Shown: in pieces, positions 17,690 through 26,244 of the stretch
Layout of the letters: every line of letters starts with the position of its first letter
Position numbering within the stretch: the stretch's first letter is position 1
The notes under the pieces: model-generated
Told to the model about the DNA's origin: nothing
Database searches by the model: none
What the model saw: the letters and a program-made list of their open reading frames with translations, nothing else
Assembly (NCBI GenBank): GCA_963800975.1
Contig: CAWDDB010000012.1
Location: 186,001 to 250,000 of the forward strand
DNA: 64,000 bases
Origin: JALYGY01 sp963800975
Lineage (GTDB): Bacteria; Actinomycetota; Rubrobacteria; Rubrobacterales; Rubrobacteraceae
Direction of reading: 5' to 3'
Translations under genes and position numbers: made by a program

Positions 17690-18453
17690 TTCGTCTTGGG
17701 CTTTCCATCTTCGCCAACGACAAGCTCGGCATCGATCCTTCGACAACGGGGACGAGGACAGCGGAGGTAACGCCTAACGATCCCCAAGATCCCGACACTG
17801 GCCCCAACAACCTGCAGAACTACCCGGTGCTCAACTCCGCCATCACACCGGACGGTCAGGCACGCCGTCCAGGGCACCCTCAACTCCACCCCCAACGACT
17901 CCTTCACCGTCCAATTCTTCGCGAGCACGAGCCCCGATCCTTCGCAGGCTTCGGCGAGGGCAAGACCTTCCTCGGCCAGACCAACGTCACCGTGAACGCC
18001 GGGGGCACGCCTCCTTCTCCTTCTCCACCGATGTCTCCGTCACGGCCGGGGAAGTCGTGAGCGCCACGGCCACCAACGTAGCCACGGGCGACACCTCGGG
18101 AGTTCCGAGGCCGTGGAGGTGGTGGACGGCGGGCCCCAGGGTGGTATCCATAGGCCCACCGACGGACACGGGGGTGCCGGCCAGGGCCAACGTCTTCGCT
18201 ACCTTCTCGGAGGCGATGAGACCTTCCTCGATCAACGCCAACACTTTCAAGCTCTTTTTGAGGGAGGGCGGCACCCAGACGCTCGTGCCCGCCCAGGTGA
18301 GCTACGACGCTGCCTTGAAGCGCGCCAGCCTGAATCCCGACGCGGCTTCCCGGTGCCCGAGCTGACGTGGCCACGGTGACGACCGGGGAGGGACCTCGCT
18401 GGGAAAACCGGTTGGTGGAGAGGAAGAACTTCCGTTTCACCGTGGCTCGGTAG
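17690..18453 (+). pseudogene. Remnant of a secreted beta-helix/Ig-like (Big_5) surface protein
   Basis: Several frame changes are needed, but the conserved pieces appear in order: LSIFANDKLGIDP, VTPNDPQDPDTGPNNLQ, NYPVLNSAITPDGQ, GTLNSTPNDSFTVQFFAS and FGEGKTFLGQTNVTVNAGG. These are the usual end segment of right-handed beta-helix (CSLREA/parallel-beta-helix) surface proteins. Then comes an SbsA-type Ig-like domain in one clean frame, PRVVSIGPPTDTGVPARANV, FATFSEAMRPSSINANTFKL and VSYDAALKRASLNPD, and a last strand KNFRFTVAR before TAG at 18451. The 5' end is missing. This looks like genuine decay of a large exported protein because of the many lesions. Confidence 0.65.
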
Positions 18454-18569
18454 AACGTCGGAAGCCAGGAACGGCGGGACCTAGGAGCGAGAAGAAGTAC
18501 CGTTGGTCGCTCTCAGCTGACGGAAGCCTGTTGCCAATTGCAGATAGCTCGATCTAACCGCGAGCCGAT

Positions 18570-20345
18570 CTAGACGCCTCGCGTCTGGAGCCAGAGCTCC
18601 AGCAGCCCGAGTTGCCAGAGCTTGTTGCTCCCTAGCCGGGTGCGCTCGTCGTTCGGCGCGGAGAGCAGGCGCTCGACGTAGTCCTTCTTGAAGATGCCTC
18701 GCTCCCTGGCGGCCGGCGCGTGCAGCGCTTCGCGCACGAGATCCAGGTACTTCCCCTCGAGGTGCTTGAGGGCGGGCACGGGGAAGTAGCCTTTGGGGCG
18801 GTCGATCACCTCGTGCGGTATGACGCGGCGCGAGGCCTCCTTGAGCACGCCCTTGCCTTCCTGCGCCAACTTGAGTTCGGGTGGGCAGGCCGCGGCGAGC
18901 TCTATCAGCTCGTGGTCCAGAAAGGGCACGCGGGCCTCCAGCCCCCAGGCCATCGTCATGTTGTCCACCCGCTTGACGGGGTCGTCCACCAGCATTACCT
19001 GCGTGTCTATCCTGAGCGCCCGGTCAAGCGGTGCGTCGGCCCGTGGGCGCGCGAAGTGCTCGGCGACGAACGCCCGGCTGACGTCCCCTTCGGCCAGGTA
19101 CTCGGGGCTCAGGGCCTGGACCATCTCGTCGCGCGGGCGATCGAAGAAGGCGGCCTCGTAGGTGTCCAGGCCGTCGGCCCGGGCGTCCTCCATCGGCGGG
19201 TACCAGTCGTAGCCGGCGAACACCTCGTCGGCTCCCTGACCGGACTGCACGACCTTGACGTGCTTGGCCACCTCCTGGGAGAGCAGGTAGAAGCCGACGA
19301 CGTCGTGGCTGACCATCGGCTCGCTCATCGCGGCGATGGCGCCCTCGAGGGCCGGTAGCATCCGGTCGCTCGAGATGGTTAGCTTGTGGTGGTCTGTGCC
19401 GTAGTGGTCGGCGACCAGGTCCGAGAACTCGAACTCGTCTCCCTCGATGCCGCCGACGGACTCGAAGCCGACGCTGAAGGTCTGCAGGTTACTCTGGCCG
19501 AGCTCGTCCAGGAGGCCGACGATCAGGCTCGAGTCGAGCCCACCCGAGAGCAACACCCCGACCGGCACGTCGGAGACCATGCGACGCTCGACGGCCGTGC
19601 GGAGCGTCGAGAGGACCGCGTCCTCCCAGTCTGCCGGGGCCATCCCCTCGTGCGCGGGGTCGCGGACGAAGCTCGGGCTCCAGTACTCTTTCGTGCGGCG
19701 CGAGCCGTCCGGCTCCACGACGAGCATGGTCGCCGGCGCGAGCCGGCGGACGCCGGAGAGGATGGTGTGCGGCGCGGGGACGACCGCGTGGAACATCATG
19801 TAGTGGTGCAGCGCCACCGGGTCTATGGAGGTGTCGACGCCTCCCCCGGCCAGCAGCGCGGGGAGGGTCGAGGCGAAGCGCAGTGCGCCCCCGACGTCGG
19901 CGAGGTACAGGGGCTTGATGCCGAGGCGGTCGCGGACGAGGATCGCCCGCCCCGAGTCGCGCTCGACGATGCAGAACGCGAACATCCCGAGCAGGTGGTC
20001 CACGAAGTCTTCGCCCCAGCGGTGGTACGCCTTGAGCAGCACCTCGGTGTCGCTGGTGGAGAAGAAGCGGTAGCCCGCGCGGGAAAGCTCTTCGCGCAGC
20101 TCGGGGTAGTTGTAGATGCAGCCGTTGAAGACTATCGTCAGCCCGAGATCGGGGTCCGTCATCGGCTGGGCGCCGCAAGCGGAGAGGTCGATGATCTGGA
20201 GCCGCCTGTGGCCCAGCGCGACGGGGCCCTGCGACCACACGCCCCCGCTGTCGGGTCCGCGGTCGGTCATCGTATCGCCCATCCGCGCGACCGCGGCGAC
20301 GTCCGCCGCGCCCCCGGCCCTCAGCTCCCCGCAGATCCCGCACAT
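18570..20345 (-). CDS. AsnB-type amidotransferase, N-acetylglutaminylglutamine (NAGGN) amidotransferase family
   Basis: 591-aa glutamine-dependent amidotransferase. The N-terminal Ntn glutaminase domain starts MCGICGE with Cys2 as nucleophile; the C-terminal synthetase domain has the PP-loop SGGLDSS at residues 267-273 and SGQGADEVFAGYDWYP at 368-383. Segments such as LHHYMMFHAVVPAPHTILSG, MSEPMVSHDVVGFYLLS, DDPVKRVDNMTMAWGLEARV and RPKGYFPVPALKHLEGK resemble the NAGGN amidotransferases of pseudomonads and rhizobia more than ordinary AsnB. Those enzymes amidate an acetylated Glu-Glu-type dipeptide to make an osmoprotectant. The upstream neighbour on the same strand (42 bp gap) is a circularly permuted ATP-grasp ligase rather than the usual GNAT-ATP-grasp synthetase, so the product here may differ. 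Confidence 0.88.
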   Translation of the reverse strand: MCGICGELRAGGAADVAAVARMGDTMTDRGPDSGGVWSQGPVALGHRRLQIIDLSACGAQPMTDPDLGLTIVFNGCIYNYPELREELSRAGYRFFSTSDTEVLLKAYHRWGEDFVDHLLGMFAFCIVERDSGRAILVRDRLGIKPLYLADVGGALRFASTLPALLAGGGVDTSIDPVALHHYMMFHAVVPAPHTILSGVRRLAPATMLVVEPDGSRRTKEYWSPSFVRDPAHEGMAPADWEDAVLSTLRTAVERRMVSDVPVGVLLSGGLDSSLIVGLLDELGQSNLQTFSVGFESVGGIEGDEFEFSDLVADHYGTDHHKLTISSDRMLPALEGAIAAMSEPMVSHDVVGFYLLSQEVAKHVKVVQSGQGADEVFAGYDWYPPMEDARADGLDTYEAAFFDRPRDEMVQALSPEYLAEGDVSRAFVAEHFARPRADAPLDRALRIDTQVMLVDDPVKRVDNMTMAWGLEARVPFLDHELIELAAACPPELKLAQEGKGVLKEASRRVIPHEVIDRPKGYFPVPALKHLEGKYLDLVREALHAPAARERGIFKKDYVERLLSAPNDERTRLGSNKLWQLGLLELWLQTRGV

Positions 20346-20387
20346 TTCAGCCGTCCTCTCTGAACACAGAGTTGTTCGGGATCACGC

Positions 20388-21752
20388 TCATGCCTCGAGC
20401 ACCCACGTGTCCTTTAAGCTGCCCCCCGCGGAGGAGTTGACGACGCGGGTGCCCGGCTTCGCCACCCTCGTGAGGCCGCCAGGCATAACGTAGCCGACGG
20501 CCGGCAGCACGAAGGCCCGCAGGTCCACGGGCGCCTCCGCGGCGGAGTCCCCGTCGTCCAGCAGGTGGGAGGAGAAGTCCAGGCATTCCTGGGCGATAAA
20601 CCCGACCGGGTTCTCCTCCACCTCCCGGCGCGCTTGTTCGAGCTCCTCCGCCTCCGCCTCGGGGCCTATGATCACGCCCTTCCCCCCGAAGCCGTCGCGC
20701 GGTTTCAGGACCATCTCGGGCAGGCGGTCCAAGACCTCGGAGCGCAGGCTGGGCTCCCACAGCGGGATGGTGGGGGCGTTGCGCAGGACGGGCTCCTCCC
20801 CGAGGTAGGCCTCGATCATGGCCGGGACGTAGGCGAAGACCGCCTTGTCGTCGGCCACGCCCACGCCGAGCGCGTTCGCGAGGTTCACCCCGCCCCGCAG
20901 GTACGTCTCCTCCAGCTCCGGCAGGTCGGCGACCACGTACCCCCCCTCGACGCGGCGGTAGATCACGTCTATCCGCTGCCCGTCCGGCTCGGCGAGGACG
21001 GCGCCGCCGGTGATGCGGAGATCCCCGAGCGTCAGGAGCCGGATGCCGCAGGCCTCGGCGATGCGGCTGTGCTCGAAGAAGGCCGGGTCTTCGTCGCCGC
21101 CCGTCACGATCGCGATGCTCGGGTTCTCGACCCCGGGCGGCGCGGCCGCCTCGAGGGTCGCCCGCAGCACCGCGTAGTAGGCCTGGATGCCGTTCACCGC
21201 GTAGGGGGCAAAGAGCTCCTCGAAGGCGTCGAGGCCCGCGTTACGGATCGCCTCGGCGTAGGCGGCGCCGCTCGGCACCCGCACGTTGTCCTCGAGCACC
21301 ACGTACTCGCCCGAGTCGATCCGCACCACGTCGGGACCGTAGACGTGGACGGGGGCCGCCGCCGAGTGGGCTGGCATCCTGCCCGGCGTGTAGAAGACGC
21401 TGCTATCCACGACCTCCGCGGGGACCACGCTCTGGTCGCCGTGGTAGAGGTCCGCGAGCCAGGCGTTGATCGCCCATCCCCTCTGCAGGAGACCGTAGGA
21501 GAGGCTCTCCCACTCGTCGTGCGGGATTATCCTCGGCACCCAGTCGGCCGGTAGGACCCTGTCTTTGCCTGTGTAGCCTGGCAGGGGGAAGGTCGCGCCC
21601 AGCTCGCCCAGCTTCTCGCTAGCCCGCTCCCTCTTCCTTGCGTAAGACTCGGTCCCCAGATCCTCCACCGCCCGCAGTAGGGGGCGGTAGGACGCGCGAG
21701 CCGCGCCGTCCTGCTCGATAGCCTCGTTGTAGTGCACCGTCCTGGCCTCCAT
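20388..21752 (-). CDS. Circularly permuted ATP-grasp peptide ligase-like protein
   Basis: 454 aa. Segments YHGDQSVVPAEVV, VFYTPGRMPAHS, HVYGPDVVRIDSGEYVVLED, RVPSGAAYAEA, EMVLKPRDGFGGKGV and DLRAFVLPAVG are typical of the circularly permuted type 2 ATP-grasp family (DUF404/DUF407), in which the ATP-binding lysines and glycine loop come late in the chain. Such enzymes are predicted to join a carboxylate to an amine through an acyl phosphate. They usually occur with alpha-E (DUF403) and transglutaminase-like genes; neither is nearby. Here the only partner is the NAGGN-type amidotransferase immediately downstream. The pair probably makes and amidates a small peptide. ATG at 21752 follows a modest gtagga site. 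Confidence 0.85.
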   Translation of the reverse strand: MEARTVHYNEAIEQDGAARASYRPLLRAVEDLGTESYARKRERASEKLGELGATFPLPGYTGKDRVLPADWVPRIIPHDEWESLSYGLLQRGWAINAWLADLYHGDQSVVPAEVVDSSVFYTPGRMPAHSAAAPVHVYGPDVVRIDSGEYVVLEDNVRVPSGAAYAEAIRNAGLDAFEELFAPYAVNGIQAYYAVLRATLEAAAPPGVENPSIAIVTGGDEDPAFFEHSRIAEACGIRLLTLGDLRITGGAVLAEPDGQRIDVIYRRVEGGYVVADLPELEETYLRGGVNLANALGVGVADDKAVFAYVPAMIEAYLGEEPVLRNAPTIPLWEPSLRSEVLDRLPEMVLKPRDGFGGKGVIIGPEAEAEELEQARREVEENPVGFIAQECLDFSSHLLDDGDSAAEAPVDLRAFVLPAVGYVMPGGLTRVAKPGTRVVNSSAGGSLKDTWVLEA

Positions 21753-21785
21753 GCGATCCTACCTCGTCCGAGTGTCGGAGCTTGT

Positions 21786-21814
21786 GTCCGCGAAGGATAG
21801 TACTACCCGCGGAC
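21786..21814 (-). promoter_or_regulatory. Inverted repeat upstream of the ATP-grasp/amidotransferase operon
   Basis: gtccgcg (21786-21792) and cgcggac (21808-21814) flank a near-palindromic tagtacta centre. A second copy of the half-site neighbourhood, ccg(c/t)gaaggata, occurs at 21789 and 21814. It is 34 bp upstream of the ATG at 21752, where a repressor or activator of this operon would bind. Confidence 0.4.
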
Positions 21815-22039
21815 CGTGAAGGATAAATGTACTCTCGGCGTCACGCCCCGTATTTGGCCCGCTGGAGCACATTCGCCCCTGGTCCGGGCCGGATTTATGG
21901 TCGGCGGGTGGTCCCGGATCCCGCGGGTTCCACCAGGACAATACCGGCGAGCCAAGACCGCGCGATCTTTGTCTACGCGGCCAAAGCCAGGGCCCATCAC
22001 CCACCGCTACCATACCCTCTTCGCAAAGAAAGGATCGTC

Positions 22040-22291
22040 ATGAACAGACCTGACCGGACCCACAACGGCCGGCTCTTCTACCGGGAGCACGACCTGATCT
22101 CCATCCCCCAGGACATCCCGGAGCTCGGGATCTCCGAGGGCCAGAGCGGCATCGTCAAGGACCTCGACTTCGACCACGGCCGCGTCCAGGCGCTAGTGAG
22201 GGTGAACTACTCGACCGGGCAGACCCGCGGCTGGGTCGAGATGGACGTCATGCCGGAGCAAAAGGTTCTCGCTTTCTCTCCATCGGGATGA
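22040..22291 (+). CDS. Small DUF4926-like protein
   Basis: 83 aa from the ATG at 22040, which has an aaagga site nine bases upstream; the frame is open for longer but upstream sequence does not look coding. The chain FYREHDLISIPQDIPELGISEGQSGIVKDL then VRVNYSTGQTRGWVEMDV resembles small beta-barrel proteins of the DUF4926 kind, with a conserved 'D-x-P-E-x-G-x-x-x-G-x-x-G-x-V' pattern. Cytoplasmic; role unknown. It stands alone between the ATP-grasp operon and the cell-wall hydrolase. Confidence 0.65.
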   Translation: MNRPDRTHNGRLFYREHDLISIPQDIPELGISEGQSGIVKDLDFDHGRVQALVRVNYSTGQTRGWVEMDVMPEQKVLAFSPSG

Positions 22292-22479
22292 CCCCATCGC
22301 GCCGTTTACAGAGCCAGGCATCGAGGTTCTGAGGCGACGCGTCCCGGCCCTGGATCAAGGACCCAAGAGCCTGAAGACCTGGTAACCAGGGGACCCCGCG
22401 AGGGGCAAATATTCATCGCGGATTCATCGGCGCACGCTCCAATAGCGATTTGAGGTAGGTCCCGAGAGAGGAGCGTAGC

Positions 22480-23691
22480 GTGTCGAGTACGCTAGAGCGT
22501 CCCCGCAGGGGAGCCGACGATACGGAGCTGTTCTCGGTAGATCAGCTCGCGGAGATCTCGCAGAATCCCGACCCCATCACCTACGACCTCGCGGGGGATC
22601 GCGTGGTCCTGGTCTCCGAGATGAAGAGGGCCGGGATCGTCACCAGGAACCAGATAACCGCCTTCCTCGCGAACGTAGTCCAGGAGACGGATTTCCTCAA
22701 GACGCTGGAGGAGTACGGCGGCGAGGCGTACTTCAGGAGCTTCCTCGGTGACCAGTGGCGATACCACGGACGCGGTTACATTATGAACACCTGGCGGGCC
22801 GCGTACGTGCGCCTGAGCTCGGTTCTCGGCGTCGATCTGGTATCGAACCCCGAGATCCTCGCCAAGCGCAAAGACCTCGCCGCCAGGGCCGCCGTGTGGT
22901 TCTGGACCACGAACGACATAGGCCCGGTCGCGGACCGGGGCGACTTCAAAGGGGTGTGCAGCCTCATCAACAGGGGCGAGAACCCGCCCCGGGGCCCGAT
23001 CAATGGGTGGGCAGAGCGTCTCGCGGCCTACGAGAGGGCCAGGCGTGTGATCGGCACCGGCGCCGAACCCGTCTCGCAGACGGACGGGTCTGAGGCGCCC
23101 GAGACCGAGATGGTGACCGCCAAGGAGGGGACGAACTTCTACAAGGGCCTCGAGTACATCCGGCCCATCGTCGGCCACCGGGCTTACTGGGTGTGGTCGC
23201 GTGGGGCGGTGCCTCCCAACGAGGGGATGTACGCGATCAACGACGAGCTGCCCCCCGTCGCGCAGGTGGGCAAAATTAACTGCGCCGGGGTGACGAATGT
23301 TTTCTTCAGGGCGATGCGAAAGAGGGTGCCAACCAGGGGCAACCCCAACTACGACGGCGGCGTGGCCTCCTACGCGGGAGGCGTCCTCGGGCCAGGGTAC
23401 TTCGAGGGCTACTCCGAACCGTTCGACCTTCGGAAGGCGAAAACCTGGGCGCGGGAGACCCGTTGCGGCGTCCTGCTATTGCGTCCCTACTGGAACGCCT
23501 CGCTCTCGGGCCAGGGGCACGTCGCAGTCCTGCTACCGAGCGGCTACGTCCTGCAGTCGTTCCAGAACATGGGCGGCCCCGACCTGAACTGGGACTACAC
23601 CATCGAGCAGTCCAACGCGGGCGACTTCTATCGAGCGATGGTGCACCCGGAGAACTGGAGCGAATACAGCGATCCCGCAGACGAGTGGTAG
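22480..23691 (+). CDS. Two-domain cell-wall hydrolase: GH19-like plus NlpC/P60-like
   Basis: 403 aa. Residues about 20-195 look like a GH19 chitinase/lysozyme-type domain: ITAFLANVVQETDFLKTLEE holds the candidate catalytic Glu, followed by YHGRGYIMNTWRAAYVR (the usual 'Y-x-G-R-G-x-I-Q-x-T' motif with Met-Asn), the NPE turn, AAVWFWTTND and INRGENPP. Residues about 215-403 carry KINCAGVTNVFFRAM and, 80 residues later, GQGHVAVLLPSGYVLQS, the Cys-His arrangement of an NlpC/P60 or CHAP-type peptidase. Together they would cut glycan and peptide of peptidoglycan, as endolysins do. No signal peptide is visible, so export may be non-classical or by lysis. No phage genes are near. Start GTG at 22480 follows gagagagga. 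Confidence 0.72.
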   Translation: MSSTLERPRRGADDTELFSVDQLAEISQNPDPITYDLAGDRVVLVSEMKRAGIVTRNQITAFLANVVQETDFLKTLEEYGGEAYFRSFLGDQWRYHGRGYIMNTWRAAYVRLSSVLGVDLVSNPEILAKRKDLAARAAVWFWTTNDIGPVADRGDFKGVCSLINRGENPPRGPINGWAERLAAYERARRVIGTGAEPVSQTDGSEAPETEMVTAKEGTNFYKGLEYIRPIVGHRAYWVWSRGAVPPNEGMYAINDELPPVAQVGKINCAGVTNVFFRAMRKRVPTRGNPNYDGGVASYAGGVLGPGYFEGYSEPFDLRKAKTWARETRCGVLLLRPYWNASLSGQGHVAVLLPSGYVLQSFQNMGGPDLNWDYTIEQSNAGDFYRAMVHPENWSEYSDPADEW

Positions 23692-23860
23692 TTCGAGATA
23701 GCTAACCCCGTGTGCGGGTTTTGGTCGACTGAAAGACGAAGAGACGCCGGGGGCCAAGGAGGCTCTCGGCTGGGCGGCTTGGTGCCTCGACGACGATCCA
23801 GTGAGTCGATGACACAGACAGGAAGGTGCTATCGCCCTCCTCACTAGAAGGGAGACAACG

Positions 23861-24658
23861 TTGACAGAACACGAAGGCTGGCAAGTGTCTGGAGACGCGG
23901 CCGAAGTCTACGAGAAGTGCTTTGTTCCGGCCATTTTTGGCAGGTGGGCGTCGCAAGTGGCTGATGCGGCAAAGGGTGCCTCTGGAGATCGTGTGCTCGA
24001 TGTCGGCTGTGGGACCGGGGTGCTCGCCCGTGCGGCCGCAGACCGCGTCGCAGCGGAAGGGCAGGTCACCGGTCTTGACCTCAACGAGGGCATGCTGGCG
24101 GTGGCTCGACGCCTCCGACCTAAGATCGACTGGCGCCAGGGCGACGCCACCAGACTACCATTCGCGGACGAAAGCTATGATGTGGTCGTGAGCCAGTTCG
24201 CTCTGATGTACTTCCCCGATCGCATTGCCGCGCTCAAAGAGATGTGGCGGGTGCTGAGGACTGGCGGCCGGCTCGTCATTGCTGTGTGGGGGCCTTTCGA
24301 ACGCGCGACCGGCTATGTGCTCTTGACGGAGATCACGAAGCGTCGTTGGGGTGATGACGCGGCCGACGTCCTCACCGCGCCGTTCGTCTTGGGCGACCAA
24401 GAAAAGGTGATCCATCTCTCCAAGGCCGCGGGCATCGACGAGGTGGCGGTCGAATTGCACCAAGGCACCATGAAGTTTCCGTCGATCGAAGTATTCGTGG
24501 AGACGGAGGTGAAGGGGTCGCCGCTCGCGGACAGTATCGATGAGGAGGGCTATCGAGGCGTCATCAAGGAGGCCGAGGACAAGCTCCAGCGCTTCGTCGT
24601 CGAGGACGGCGTCGTCATGCCGATGGACGCTTTCATCATCACGGCAGAAAAATCTTGA
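23861..24658 (+). CDS. Class I SAM-dependent methyltransferase (UbiE-like)
   Basis: 265 aa. The TTG at 23861 follows aaggga. Motif I is RVLDVGCGTGVLARAAA, motif II is the acidic VTGLDLNEGML, followed by GDATRLPFADESYDVVVSQFALMYFPD, the usual ubiquinone/menaquinone methyltransferase-type pattern, and WRVLRTGGRLVIAVWGP. The substrate cannot be inferred. Third-position G+C looks lower than in the neighbours and codon use is less biased, which hints at later acquisition. No operon partner. Confidence 0.85.
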   Translation: MTEHEGWQVSGDAAEVYEKCFVPAIFGRWASQVADAAKGASGDRVLDVGCGTGVLARAAADRVAAEGQVTGLDLNEGMLAVARRLRPKIDWRQGDATRLPFADESYDVVVSQFALMYFPDRIAALKEMWRVLRTGGRLVIAVWGPFERATGYVLLTEITKRRWGDDAADVLTAPFVLGDQEKVIHLSKAAGIDEVAVELHQGTMKFPSIEVFVETEVKGSPLADSIDEEGYRGVIKEAEDKLQRFVVEDGVVMPMDAFIITAEKS

Positions 24659-24903
24659 TCGCATCCGAGAGGCGCTAGTTACACCCCGCGAATGGCTACC
24701 ACACGTACGCAACCCAGCGCCGTTTGATGAGGGTTCAGACCGTGTGAAGTCATCGGCCTGGCGACGCCCAAGGTAGTGGTCTCGGAGACCGGGGGTTCAG
24801 GATGCCCTTCAAGCGTTCGGGGTTGTGGAACGTGGGACCGCGGCGTGAGATATTGGGCGCATCATCGCTGGAAAGGTCTTGGATCCGGTTTCGGGAGGGC
24901 GAG

Positions 24904-26244
24904 ATGCAGCCTGAACATGCAGCACTGGAGGACGTGGCGCGGCCGTTGCCGCCGGACACCCTGTGGGTACGGTTCGTGTTCGTGGACCACGCGGGCATCC
25001 CCAAGGCTAAGGCCGTCCACCGGGAGTCCTTCGGGATGAGGGCGAGGGCGGGCGTCGGGCTCGCGAAGGGGGTGCTGGCGCTCGATCCGAGCGGGGCGCT
25101 GCAGCCGGAGTCCGGGTTGAGCCCGGTCGGGGAATGCCGCCTCGTGCCCGACCTCTCGACCCTGACCCCCCTCCCGTTCGCCCCTGGCCAGGCGATGGTC
25201 GTCTGCGACATGACGGAGCCAGACGCGAGCACCGCGTGGGACGGGTGCCCGCGCGGGGCGCTGCGGCGGGTGCTCGGGCGTCTCGGGGAGAGAGGATACG
25301 AGGCGGTAGCCTCCTTCGAGGCCGAGTTCTACGTCTGGGGCGTGGACGGTCCGCTGGACAGGACGCCCTACGCCGGCAGCTTCGCGCTTACGGCGGCCGC
25401 GGATCTCGTAGGCGAGCTGGCAGAGACGCTCGAGGAGATGGGCATCCTGCCCGAGCAGTGCCACGCCGAGGTCGGCCACGGCAACCTGGAGCTCTCGGTG
25501 AGGGAAGCAGAGGCGCTCACGGCCGCGGACATGCGCGTGCTGGTGCTCGAGACGATCCGGGGCGTCGTCCACCGGTCGGGCCTGGAGACCACGATGGCCC
25601 CGAAGCCGTACCTGGAAGGCGCCGGCAACGGCCACCACCTGCACGCGAGCCTCTACGAGGGCGATTCCCCGACGCTCTTCGACGCCTCTGGCGCCCTCAC
25701 GAAGGCCGGCTCCGGATTTATCGGCGGGGTCCTGGAGCACCTGCCCGCGGTCATGGCCTTCACCGCGGCGAGCCCCAACTCCTACCAGCGCCTCGCCCCC
25801 GGCATGTGGTCCTCCGCCTACGCCTGCTACGGCCCGGACAACCGGGAGGCGGCGGTCCGGATCGCCTCCCCCGTGGCCGGCGCGGAGTCCGACTCCGCGA
25901 ACGTGGAGATCAAACCCGTAGACGTCACGGCGAACCCGTACCTGGCCCTCGCTGCTGTCCTCGCCGCCGGGATGGACGGGATGGATAGGGACCTGGATCC
26001 GGGCGAACCCGTCACGGTCGACCCGGCGACCCTGAGCGAGGAGGAGCGCGCCGAACGGAACATCCGCCCGCTTCCGACCTCGCTCGAAGAGGCGATGGAC
26101 GCGCTGGAGAACGACGAGGTCCTTGTCGACGCCCTGGGGGCGCCGCTCGTGCGCACGCACCTCGCCGTTGGCCGCGCGCAGGCCAGGCTTGCCCGCGAGC
26201 TCTCCCCCGAGGAGGTTGCGGCAACGGCGGCCGAGATCTACTGA
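24904..26244 (+). CDS. Glutamine synthetase-like ligase (FluG/GlnA-type III)
   Basis: 446 aa from an ATG at 24904 with gggagg directly upstream; a longer frame reaches 24802 but lacks a ribosome site. Family marks: EAEFYVWG and HAEVGHGNLELSV (metal-ligand Glu residues), GAGNGHHLHASLY (the metal-binding His loop), SPNSYQRLAPGMW and the late ESDSANVEIKPVDVTANPYLALAAV helix. The N-terminal beta-grasp is short, as in gamma-glutamyl ligases of amines rather than ammonia-assimilating GS. Its stop overlaps the ATG of an amidohydrolase, so they are translationally coupled. In fungi and plants these two domains are fused as FluG/NodGS. Probable role: gamma-glutamylation of an amine or related compound. 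Confidence 0.85.
   Translation: MQPEHAALEDVARPLPPDTLWVRFVFVDHAGIPKAKAVHRESFGMRARAGVGLAKGVLALDPSGALQPESGLSPVGECRLVPDLSTLTPLPFAPGQAMVVCDMTEPDASTAWDGCPRGALRRVLGRLGERGYEAVASFEAEFYVWGVDGPLDRTPYAGSFALTAAADLVGELAETLEEMGILPEQCHAEVGHGNLELSVREAEALTAADMRVLVLETIRGVVHRSGLETTMAPKPYLEGAGNGHHLHASLYEGDSPTLFDASGALTKAGSGFIGGVLEHLPAVMAFTAASPNSYQRLAPGMWSSAYACYGPDNREAAVRIASPVAGAESDSANVEIKPVDVTANPYLALAAVLAAGMDGMDRDLDPGEPVTVDPATLSEEERAERNIRPLPTSLEEAMDALENDEVLVDALGAPLVRTHLAVGRAQARLARELSPEEVAATAAEIY

Noticed and set aside
17272..17928. Longer version (218 aa) of the small minus-strand membrane protein
   Set aside because: The upstream two thirds overlap the beta-helix pseudogene and look non-coding; the TTG at 17469 has a ribosome site.
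24862..26160. 432-codon minus-strand frame opposite the GS-like gene
   Set aside because: Arg/Val/Gly-rich shadow without start signals.
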